The notes: generated by a model not told the origin, from the letters alone. A DNA stretch of 7,736 nucleotides from a bacterium (GCA_021372535.1 JAJFUH010000128.1:1-7736), one strand, 5' to 3'. Counted from the stretch's first letter, positions 1-6,344 are shown. Translations and numbers: made by a program.

Positions 1-932
1 AACAGCACACCGTAAAAGCACGACAACATGAGTGATACGAGAAGGATGGCATGAAAGCCATAAACAGCGATGCCGAGCACGATATGCATGTGATCGAAAT
101 ATTTCCCGGTTGACATGTGACGGATTCGCTGACGGATGAACGGGCGGAATGATCCCGGCGCCCCGGTATATACATGGGTTCCGCGGGCAGGCATGGTGAC
201 AACGGATGAGGGATTATGCGCCCTGAACCGCTGGAGCAGGAGCGTGTCATCGCCCGAGAGAACGCTTTTTTTCGAGCCATAACCTTCCAGTTTTTCAAAT
301 ACATCCCGCCTGAATGCAAGATTTCTTCCGCTTGCATGGGTAGCATGACCGAGAGCTGCGCTTGCGGCTGAAAGCCCGGCATTCCAGAGGTATTCGTGTC
401 TCACGAACGAGTTGAGAATCCCCCGCCCGGGCAAATACGGCGCAATGCCGGCAACCATATCCACTCCCGGCTCGAACCTGCCTGACATGCCGGAAATCCA
501 TGCGGGAGGCGGAATACAGTCGGCATCGGTCTGGAGGATTATCTTCCCATGCGCACGTGCGATTGCTTCAGCAAGGGCATGTTTTTTCGGTGAAATCCCT
601 GTCGGCACGGATTCAATGGTAATACAGGCAAGATTTTTCATGACTGACTGAAAACGTCGTATAACCTCGGACGTCCCGTCATCGGAACGGTCATCGGCAA
701 CAAGCACCTCCCAAAGGTCCGGAGGATAATCCTGCATGGCAAGAGCGGCAAGGCAATTTCCGATACTGCTTCGCTCATTATGCGCCGCTATGATCACGGA
801 AACCGATACCGAACCGCAGGAACCGCCGGAATGTACTTTTCGGAGAGCATGAATGACAAGCAGAAGAGCAAGGGTGTACACCGTTCCTGTCACAAAGGCA
901 CTGATAATAACCAAGTGTGTTATTATATTCAT
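1..932 (-). CDS. Family 2 glycosyltransferase, membrane-associated (3' end cut off by window edge)
   Basis: Predicted to transfer a sugar from a nucleotide-sugar donor at the inner membrane, for envelope glycan or exopolysaccharide synthesis; acceptor unknown. Translating the reverse strand from ATG at 932 gives 310 codons without a stop up to position 1, so the C-terminus is missing. A hydrophobic segment lies at about residues 5-28. The GT-A fold signatures follow in order: VSVIIAAHNE (44-53), DDRSDDGT (80-87), the metal-binding TDAD (D136, D138), GDDT (227-230, the usual acceptor-side acidic motif), and QRIRH (268-272), matching the Q-x-x-R-W motif of processive-type GT2 enzymes but with His for Trp. 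A second membrane segment begins near residue 285. The start is supported by AAGGAA just upstream. Closest general type is COG1215 (BcsA/IcaA/ceramide glucosyltransferase-like). It is divergent from the neighbouring operon and may share its control region. The family is firm; the substrate is not. Confidence 0.9.
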   Translation of the reverse strand, partial: MNIITHLVIISAFVTGTVYTLALLLVIHALRKVHSGGSCGSVSVSVIIAAHNERSSIGNCLAALAMQDYPPDLWEVLVADDRSDDGTSEVIRRFQSVMKNLACITIESVPTGISPKKHALAEAIARAHGKIILQTDADCIPPPAWISGMSGRFEPGVDMVAGIAPYLPGRGILNSFVRHEYLWNAGLSAASAALGHATHASGRNLAFRRDVFEKLEGYGSKKSVLSGDDTLLLQRFRAHNPSSVVTMPARGTHVYTGAPGSFRPFIRQRIRHMSTGKYFDHMHIVLGIAVYGFHAILLVSLMLSCFYGVL

Positions 933-987
933 AGTTCCTTTTTTTCTGCCTGAAAAATCATCCGTTTATCGCAGCGTTCATATAAAA

Positions 988-999
988 CTTAACATTAAG
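988..999. promoter_or_regulatory. Small dyad between divergent genes, possible operator
   Basis: CTTAA-CA-TTAAG is a perfect 5+2+5 inverted repeat ending 6 bases upstream of the rightward -35 element, in the AT-rich divergent region. The position suits an activator or repressor site, or simply an AT-rich UP-like element. Such a short dyad could arise by chance. Confidence 0.2.
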
Positions 1000-1005
1000 A
1001 AAAAC

Positions 1006-1035
1006 TTGACATTGAGTAAGAAGTGGCTATATTAT
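1006..1035 (+). promoter_or_regulatory. Sigma70-type promoter for the 1105-5983 operon
   Basis: A perfect -35 hexamer TTGACA (1006-1011) is followed either by TATATT (1028-1033, 16-bp spacer) or by TATTAT (1030-1035, 18-bp spacer), both close to TATAAT. The sequence immediately upstream is A/T-rich, like an UP element. Initiation near 1040-1043 would leave a leader of about 62 bases. The ribosome binding site AAGGAG (1084-1089) lies 15 bases before the ATG at 1105, a longer spacing than usual, and no closer in-frame start codon exists. Confidence 0.65.
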
Positions 1036-1104
1036 CATGTGCGGAATATAAACAGGAAAACTCTGTCTGACCCATAACATAATAAGGAGAACATTACAAC
1101 TGCT

Positions 1105-2292
1105 ATGAAGGCGAAAACCCGTATAATTCTACTTGTTTTCTGCACCTGTATGACTTTAACAGAGCTTTTCATCGGTGCAGAGCAGACCTCATCCGGCAAA
1201 TATACATCATCTGAAATAACAATATTAAAAAAAATAGCTTCAAATTCAATTAAAAATGCGCTGAAAACTACCAAAAACCTTGACGAAGCCGCCTCGGCGA
1301 TCGGAGTGGAAACCACCGAGCTCAAGCAGCTCTGTGTAGCGCTTAATATTGACATCGGTGAAAAAAAACCGCAAATCGAACCGGTTGAGCTGCCCAAAAC
1401 CCCAGCAATTCCGGTCAAAGATAAATTTGCACGGGATGATCTGTTTCCGGACGCCATTCTCTCTTATTCGGGATCGACACCGTATTTAATTCTTGTCGAG
1501 AAGAGCTCGCACACGCTTTTTCTTCTCAAGTATGACAAGGGGAAACAGACAGTAGTTGAGAGTTTTGACTGTAAAACGGGAAGAAATAATGGTGATAAAA
1601 AAGAACATGGAGATGAAAAGACTCCCGAAGGTATCTATTTTCTTATCAACAAGTATTCCCGGAAAGAAATTCAACGGTTGGTTGGTAAAGATAACGCGTA
1701 TCAGTATGGTGAAATAGCGTTTGTTACCAATTTCCCTAATGCGATCGACATTCAGAAAGGGAAAAACGGCAGCGGGATATGGCTCCATGGTACTGATGAG
1801 CCGTTCGAAAAGACATCTTCAAACGATACCCGCGGTTGTGTCGTAACAACAAACGAATCAATCGTGAAACTGAGCAAGTATATCGAGCCGGGTAAAACAC
1901 CGATCATTATACTGGATACGGTGAATTTCAAATCCAGGGACGAAATGAATAAACAGAGTAAGACGGCGATGGAGCTGATTCAAGACTGGAAAACCGCATG
2001 GGAGAATAAAAAAATCGATGGATATATAAAACATTATGCTTCGTCGTTTTCTTCCCAGGGTATGACACGGAACCAGTGGAAAATTGACAAACAGGGTAAA
2101 TTTGAACGTAACAACGAATACAACATAGATCTTAAGGATATCATTATACTCGCCCACAACGGAAATATCGTGGTCCAGTTCGTTCAGAATTATTCAATCA
2201 AAAACACCAATTTTTCAACAGTCGGAACAAAAACGCTCTACCTTGTTCCCGAACAGAACACGTGGAAAATTGTTGCGGAACAATTTCGCTGA
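1105..2292 (+). CDS. Exported YkuD-fold L,D-transpeptidase/L,D-carboxypeptidase with NTF2-like C-terminus (Csd6/Pgp2-like)
   Basis: Predicted periplasmic cysteine enzyme acting on peptidoglycan stem peptides. The protein has 395 residues. An N-terminal signal peptide (basic KAKTR, hydrophobic core 7-23) probably ends near A25. Residues 37-83 are helical. The YkuD catalytic domain covers about 119-272: a YLILVEKSSHTLFLL strand, TGRNNGDKKEHGDEKTPEG (158-176), then the active site with WLHGT (His228) and TRGCVV (catalytic Cys245, Arg243, Gly244). This spacing is typical of YafK-type (COG3034) members. The C-terminal part (about 285-395, ending VPEQNTWKIVAEQF) looks like an NTF2/SnoaL fold, the combination known from H. 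pylori Csd6 and C. jejuni Pgp2, which remove the terminal D-Ala of tetrapeptides rather than crosslinking. First gene of the operon, directly behind a strong promoter. The catalytic family is very likely. Carboxypeptidase rather than transpeptidase activity is inferred from architecture and the M99 neighbour. Confidence 0.88.
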   Translation: MKAKTRIILLVFCTCMTLTELFIGAEQTSSGKYTSSEITILKKIASNSIKNALKTTKNLDEAASAIGVETTELKQLCVALNIDIGEKKPQIEPVELPKTPAIPVKDKFARDDLFPDAILSYSGSTPYLILVEKSSHTLFLLKYDKGKQTVVESFDCKTGRNNGDKKEHGDEKTPEGIYFLINKYSRKEIQRLVGKDNAYQYGEIAFVTNFPNAIDIQKGKNGSGIWLHGTDEPFEKTSSNDTRGCVVTTNESIVKLSKYIEPGKTPIIILDTVNFKSRDEMNKQSKTAMELIQDWKTAWENKKIDGYIKHYASSFSSQGMTRNQWKIDKQGKFERNNEYNIDLKDIIILAHNGNIVVQFVQNYSIKNTNFSTVGTKTLYLVPEQNTWKIVAEQFR

Positions 2293-2304
2293 CAGTGATA
2301 TACC

Positions 2305-2940
2305 ATGATTAAACCTCCGTTTACGTTACTCGTCATCAAGAAAACCCATGAACCGGTCACGGTACGTATTACGTTCACGAAAGTACTGGCAGCTCTGGTT
2401 CTTGCAATTATGATAAGCCTGATCAGTGGTTTTGGACTTACACTTATAATCGCGAGATTCCATATTCCGTTTCTCTTACCGGTATCCGACACGATAAGCG
2501 TTCAATCCGGGTCCCGTCAGTCGCCGCTCGTTTCCGAATCGGCCGTAAATTCCATGGAAGATTCTTCGCGTTCGACCGAGCTTAAAAATTTTACGGTTTC
2601 TGCCGGTAAAAAAAATGAATTCGATATTGCCTTTTCTCTTGCCGGTGCCGATGCATATGACCAGGTTTATGTATGGATTATCATCAATCCCGATTCCGAC
2701 ATCGCGGGAGAAACGATAATCCATCCGCGAAATCCGGTTTTCAGAGGTATTCCGGTCGATTACCGGAACGGAGCCGTATATGATCCTGTATCCGCCACGG
2801 CTTTTCAGGTCTCTCTTTCAGAGGCGACGACGGGTATCGAAATCAGGGATTTCAGAATACTCATTTATTCCCGTGATGGAGCCGTGCTCGTGGACAAGCG
2901 GTTTGTCATCTCGGAGTCGAAAGGAAGCGAATCTTCATGA
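2305..2940 (+). CDS. Single-pass membrane protein with exported beta-rich domain, unknown function
   Basis: No family recognised. The protein has 211 residues. A short N-terminal tail (1-26, including TLLVIKKTHEPVTVRITF, two likely beta strands around a turn) should face the cytoplasm. A single transmembrane helix follows at about 27-50. A Ser-rich, low-complexity linker (about 61-92) leads to a probably beta-sandwich domain (93-205) with aromatic-rich strands such as YDQVYVWIIINPD (118-130). There is no cysteine and no obvious catalytic motif. The gene starts 12 bp after the upstream stop without a clear Shine-Dalgarno sequence, suggesting translational coupling. Its stop overlaps an in-frame ATG of the next reading frame (ATGA at 2937). 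Sitting between two predicted peptidoglycan-trimming enzymes, it could be an anchor, scaffold or regulator for them; that is context only. Start and reading frame are well supported, function is not. Confidence 0.75.
   Translation: MIKPPFTLLVIKKTHEPVTVRITFTKVLAALVLAIMISLISGFGLTLIIARFHIPFLLPVSDTISVQSGSRQSPLVSESAVNSMEDSSRSTELKNFTVSAGKKNEFDIAFSLAGADAYDQVYVWIIINPDSDIAGETIIHPRNPVFRGIPVDYRNGAVYDPVSATAFQVSLSEATTGIEIRDFRILIYSRDGAVLVDKRFVISESKGSESS
2921..2927 (+). promoter_or_regulatory. Ribosome binding site in front of the upstream candidate start (2937)
   Basis: AAGGAAG lies 9 bases before the ATG at 2937, and that ATG overlaps the TGA of the preceding gene. This is a textbook coupled start. It nevertheless leads into 62 residues that look non-coding (palindromic repeat, no domain) before a clear signal peptide that begins at 3123. 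The downstream ATG has only a weak AAAAAGA in front of it. The site is recorded because it decides between the two starts. Confidence 0.45.
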
Positions 2941-3007
2941 CTTTTTCGTTTTTATCTCTGTTATTCATGAAAAGCCTTGTGAAAAACACCTCATGTCTTG
3001 ATATAGA

Positions 3008-3052
3008 CTGTCAAGGGTCGGCACGAAGTGCCGATTTACATACCCTTGACAG
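3008..3052. repeat. Nested palindromic repeat element
   Basis: The outer arms CTGTCAAGGGT (3008-3018) and ACCCTTGACAG (3042-3052) are perfect 11-bp inverted repeats. Inside lies a second perfect hairpin, CGGCAC-GAA-GTGCCG (3019-3033), followed by the unpaired ATTTACAT on one side. The result is a stem with a side hairpin and an asymmetric bulge, the shape of REP/BIME-like or small MITE-like intergenic elements. It has no T-run after it, so it is not a standard terminator. It is read through in frame by the long form of the M99 gene and sits between the end of the membrane protein gene and the preferred M99 start. Confidence 0.75.
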
Positions 3053-3122
3053 CAACAAAACAATACATTTCATTAACGGGCGTGTGAATAAGGGACTTTT
3101 TCACCGCCCTTTAAAAAGATAT

Positions 3123-4892
3123 ATGAAATCCCTCAACGCCCTGAGCACACTGTGCCTTATCTGTCTTGGTCTTTGCTTTAACGGTGATTTTCCGGTGCTT
3201 GCTGAAGAATCGAGAACCCGGACGGTAACCTATCTTGAAAATTCAGATTATGAATTTACGATCTATTTCATCCATGGCAAACAGCCGGGCAAGACCATGA
3301 TGATAATGGGCGGCATCCAGGGCGATGAACCAGGAGGCTATCTCGCCGCCGACCTGTATGCCGATCTGCTCCTCGAAAAAGGAAACCTGATAGTCGTACC
3401 TCGTGCGAATTTTTACACAATCAAGAAAAATAACCGGGGTATCAACGGGGATATGAATCGAAAGTTCGGTCAGAACTTACAAGAAGATGATGATGCCGAT
3501 CTCCATATAATAGGGATTCTCAAAGACCTCATATCAAAAAGTGATGTACTTTTAAATCTCCACGAAGGTTCCGGTTATTATTCCTCCACGTATATCTCTG
3601 AAATGCGTAATCCCATGCGTTACGGACAGTCGATTATATTCGACGCCGAAACCTATACGCATTCTGACGGAAGGATTATCGACCTGGTTGGACCTGCTTC
3701 ACGGGTTATCAACGAAATAAACAGCAATATCGATGATCCGGAGCATTTTTTTCATCCCAACAATCATGATACGCTTTCCGATGACACAAAACACATCGAA
3801 CAGAGAAAAAGCGCCACATACTATGCGTTGACCGTTGCGGGAATACCCGCTTTCGGACTGGAGACCTCGAAAAGCTTATCGCCGATCGAAACGAAAGTCC
3901 GTTACCAGACGCTCGCTATCAATGCTTTCATGAGAGAATACGAAATAATACCCGAGCACCCGAGCGTTTATCTTCCGACACCTCAACTCGATCATCTTGT
4001 GATCAACATTATCGGAAATTCCGTGCCGTTTGCGGTGCAGAACGGAACCACTCTGACCATCCCGGCAGGCTCTTCTATTCAGGTGGCATCCGTAGTTGCA
4101 AATTATCTGCGTGGTATCTCACTCGATATCCAGGGTTATGGGAATACCAACGATCTCGGCCGTGTGGTCAGTATAACCTCCCCCACAACAATTAAAGTAT
4201 ACAAGGATGCATTCCTCTGCGGAGAAGTGAATATCAATCCCGGGCAGAACGAAACATCCAGAGCGAACACACTGTCCGCTCATCCCGTGCTCAATCGTAT
4301 TGAAATTACCATCTCGGGTAAAAATATGGTTGTATCTCCGGATGATACGCTTCATATTATCAGGGGAGATGTTCTTAAAATCATTAATGCGCAGGTTTCC
4401 GGCAGAATGGATGCCGATATCCGTGTCAATTTCGTTGGGTTTGTCGGAAAAGATAAAAAAATCAACGATGCCGATGACAGGGGATACGAGATTAATACGG
4501 CCACGGATCTGATGCATCAGTGGAGTATCGATAAATCAGGTGAATTGTTCCGCATCGAAGCACTCTACAGCCGTAATGTTATCGGTACGGTCTATGTTTT
4601 ACTGTATGAACCGGAAATAGAATATCTCATTATCGAGCTTGAAAACGGCCAGAAACTCGCCTTGTCTCCCGGTTCGGTATTTCATTGCGAGATGAATGAG
4701 AAACTCACGGTATTGTCCATTGTATCGAATATTCATGACAAACCGTTTATCAATACCTATATTTCTCAAGGGCCTGACAATGTAAAAGAGATTACATTAC
4801 CCGCAGCGATTGTAATTCAGCCTTCATGGGAACTGCAGTTCCGGCGGGCTTCCCTTGACCTTGGTTCAATATCCTTCAGGACACGCGGATGA
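3123..4892 (+). CDS. Exported M99-type zinc carboxypeptidase (Csd4/Pgp1-like D,L-carboxypeptidase)
   Basis: Predicted periplasmic metalloenzyme removing meso-diaminopimelate from uncrosslinked tripeptides to leave dipeptides. From the preferred ATG it has 589 residues; the open frame extends to an ATG at 2937 (651 residues). Residues 1-27 are a clean signal peptide (MKSLN..., cut after PVLA), which is why 3123 is chosen. The catalytic domain (about 35-275) has GGIQGDEPGG with Gln66 and Glu69 as zinc ligands, MNRKF (Asn112-Arg113, carboxylate binding), LLNLHEGSG (His147, third ligand) and GLETSKS (Glu247, catalytic base). Gln in place of the usual M14 His is the hallmark of Csd4. About 300 C-terminal residues form beta domains with three related repeats, making it longer than H. 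pylori Csd4 (about 438). It overlaps the GT9-like gene by ATGA. An alternative is an aspartoacylase/succinylglutamate desuccinylase-like M14 enzyme, but the export signal and context favour M99. Confidence 0.85.
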   Translation: MKSLNALSTLCLICLGLCFNGDFPVLAEESRTRTVTYLENSDYEFTIYFIHGKQPGKTMMIMGGIQGDEPGGYLAADLYADLLLEKGNLIVVPRANFYTIKKNNRGINGDMNRKFGQNLQEDDDADLHIIGILKDLISKSDVLLNLHEGSGYYSSTYISEMRNPMRYGQSIIFDAETYTHSDGRIIDLVGPASRVINEINSNIDDPEHFFHPNNHDTLSDDTKHIEQRKSATYYALTVAGIPAFGLETSKSLSPIETKVRYQTLAINAFMREYEIIPEHPSVYLPTPQLDHLVINIIGNSVPFAVQNGTTLTIPAGSSIQVASVVANYLRGISLDIQGYGNTNDLGRVVSITSPTTIKVYKDAFLCGEVNINPGQNETSRANTLSAHPVLNRIEITISGKNMVVSPDDTLHIIRGDVLKIINAQVSGRMDADIRVNFVGFVGKDKKINDADDRGYEINTATDLMHQWSIDKSGELFRIEALYSRNVIGTVYVLLYEPEIEYLIIELENGQKLALSPGSVFHCEMNEKLTVLSIVSNIHDKPFINTYISQGPDNVKEITLPAAIVIQPSWELQFRRASLDLGSISFRTRG

Positions 4893-5983
4893 ATAGTATT
4901 GCGGAATATATCAAGAGAAAAATCAATCTCGTGCGGCGCGGTTATTTTCACATGCCGCCCGAATCCCCGCCGGTCAACATAACGAGGATTCTGCAAAATC
5001 CCCGGAATATCCTCATTATACCCTACAACCGGATGGGTACCGTTCTTCTTGCAACCCGTGTATTCAAATCGTTCCGCGACCGATACAGCACTTCCAGAAT
5101 TACCGTTATCTCGAACAGGGCATGGAGCGTCCTGATCCAGAACGACCCTACCATCGACGAAGTGATCACGTTCACCGATGAGATTGACAATCCTCATTCG
5201 AAATCATTTCAATTATTCGGCAAACAACTTGCAGAGAGAAAATATGACATGGCATTTTTCCTGTCATACCAGTTAGATTCCGGTATGGCATACCTCACAC
5301 GTCTTTCAATGGCCGACCTGAGAATTTCCTTTAAAACTGCCGAGGAAAATGAAATCCAGTTTTTCAATGTCGAAGTAATGCCCGCCACCGGCCAGAGATA
5401 TGAGGTTGACCGGTATCTCGAAATGCTTCGGACGCTCGGAATCGGCGGTAATATGCGGGACTACACCATGGCCATTAGTGACAACATTATTGAAAAAGCG
5501 AAAATGAGATTTCTTGCGGGGATTCAGACTGACCGCCTCGCTGGTTTCGATCTCACCCGTGAAATCGTAGGCGAGCCCATGACCCGTAAAAACGCCGAGT
5601 ATCTTATAAACGTGCTTATTCATGAAACCAGAGGGATTGTTCTCATTTTCTATGAACCCTCAAAAAAATCGGTCGCCGCATCATTAAAAGAAACATTCGG
5701 TAAAAGTATCATCCTCATTGAAGACAGACCGGTATCGATGATCGCGGGACTTTTAACATTCTGTTCATATACGCTGACTCATAACACCGATCTTTTTCAG
5801 CTGGCAGTGGCGCTGAAAATTCCGACCATATGTACGATGAAAAAAGACGAACTGGTACAATGGTCTCCGGGAGAAAACAGGAATCTTATCCACATTGAAC
5901 GCCCCGGAGACGGATGGCCGTCATCTTCTACCATTGCACAATCGGTTAAACGGCTGCTGAAACAGGCAGCGAATGATCAGTAG
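4889..5983 (+). CDS. Divergent family 9 glycosyltransferase (heptosyltransferase-like), possibly non-catalytic
   Basis: GT-B-fold protein of 364 residues resembling ADP-heptose:LPS heptosyltransferases, which act on the cytoplasmic face of the inner membrane. No signal peptide; residues 1-35 are basic and variable. The first Rossmann half starts with NILIIPYNRMGTVLLATRVF (40-59), then ITVISNRAWSVLIQNDPTIDEVITF (71-95), typical of GT9. The second half ends with IAGLLTFCSYTLTHNT (285-300) and DLFQLAVALKIPTICTM (301-317), matching the GT9 donor-site segment. Key positions differ: the catalytic Asp of the G-D-V motif is Thr51, and the D-T-G-x-x-H-L-A motif reads N-T-D-L-F-Q-L-A. It may therefore use another substrate or have lost activity. 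The start is supported by AGGA at 4878-4881, 7 bases before the ATG, and by a 4-base ATGA overlap with the M99 gene. Last gene of the operon. The fold family is fairly sure; a heptose substrate should not be assumed. Confidence 0.75.
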   Translation: MNSIAEYIKRKINLVRRGYFHMPPESPPVNITRILQNPRNILIIPYNRMGTVLLATRVFKSFRDRYSTSRITVISNRAWSVLIQNDPTIDEVITFTDEIDNPHSKSFQLFGKQLAERKYDMAFFLSYQLDSGMAYLTRLSMADLRISFKTAEENEIQFFNVEVMPATGQRYEVDRYLEMLRTLGIGGNMRDYTMAISDNIIEKAKMRFLAGIQTDRLAGFDLTREIVGEPMTRKNAEYLINVLIHETRGIVLIFYEPSKKSVAASLKETFGKSIILIEDRPVSMIAGLLTFCSYTLTHNTDLFQLAVALKIPTICTMKKDELVQWSPGENRNLIHIERPGDGWPSSSTIAQSVKRLLKQAANDQ

Positions 5984-5995
5984 TTTCGATATTCT

Positions 5996-6012
5996 CCGAT
6001 ATTTCGTATCGG
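5996..6012 (+). other. Weak hairpin just after the operon
   Basis: CCGATA-TTTCG-TATCGG forms a 6-bp stem with a 5-base loop, 13 bases after the stop of the GT9-like gene. No run of T follows, so it is at best a processing or stability element rather than a proper intrinsic terminator. Confidence 0.25.
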
Positions 6013-6179
6013 CAGACCTCATAGTATACCTGCAAATTCGCATTGAAGAGACACGTTATAAATCGTAAAAAATGTCAATCCGTACTTGTTTTCCGTTTAC
6101 CCGATCTGTTCACAAGATTCATCAGATCAGGAAGCCACCCGGCCTTTGAGGATGTACGGAGATTGATTTTAAAAAGTGT

Positions 6180-6344
6180 GAATAATTATGATTCGCTAAT
6201 GATTTATAATTAATATGTTATAAATATTTATATTTTTTATGTAAAATTTTTATGAATAATTCGGATTAAATATTTATATTGCATTTTAATATGAATAATC
6301 AGCGTAATTACAGTACTGCACATTTATATGTAAAGGGGATAATA
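6180..6344 (+). promoter_or_regulatory. AT-rich upstream region of the secreted protein gene
   Basis: This is the downstream half of the 361-bp gap 5984-6344; the upstream half shows only the hairpin at 5996-6012 and an imperfect inverted repeat at 6101-6131. The region is very A/T-rich, unlike its surroundings. Candidate -10 elements are TATAAT (6205-6210) and an extended form TGT-TATAAA (6216-6224); neither has a convincing -35 partner. The ribosome binding site AGGGGA (6334-6339) lies 5 bases before the ATG at 6345. A promoter here is likely because the gene is separated from the operon, but its exact location cannot be fixed by eye. Confidence 0.4.
6221..6299. repeat. Interleaved direct repeats in the AT-rich leader
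   Basis: TAAATATTTATATT occurs at 6221-6234 and again at 6267-6280. TATGAATAAT occurs at 6251-6260 and at 6290-6299. The order A-B-A-B suggests an imperfect tandem duplication of about 40-46 bp, the two copies differing by a short indel. It could hold duplicated protein-binding sites or intrinsically curved promoter DNA. Chance similarity in such AT-rich sequence is less likely for a 14-base exact match but not excluded. Confidence 0.55.

Noticed and set aside
295-651. Overlapping short frames on both strands (295-501 minus, 412-651 plus)
   Set aside because: Both fall inside the glycosyltransferase gene, whose own frame contains all the expected GT2 motifs.
1035-1457. Open frame of 140 codons on the minus strand
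   Set aside because: Antisense to the YkuD gene and across its promoter; composition is that of a shadow frame and no start signal is evident.
3008-3052. Palindrome as an intrinsic terminator inside the operon
   Set aside because: No T-run follows and the structure has a bulged side hairpin; a repeat element fits better.
3046-3074. TTGACA in the right arm of the palindrome as an internal promoter
   Set aside because: At 16-18 bp downstream only sequences like TTTCAT or TTCATT are found, a poor -10; the match comes from the repeat itself.
2937-3122. N-terminal extension of the M99 protein as genuine coding sequence
   Set aside because: Contains the palindromic element and no domain, and would bury a good signal peptide 62 residues inside. 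Kept as an open question in the findings because the upstream start has the better ribosome binding site.
4119-4517. Minus-strand frame of 132 codons inside the M99 gene
   Set aside because: Shadow of the M99 C-terminal repeats; no domain or ribosome binding site.
6101-6131. Inverted repeat CCGATCTG / CAGATCAGG as a terminator or RNA element
   Set aside because: The stem has a bulge, a 14-base loop and no T-run; too weak to call.
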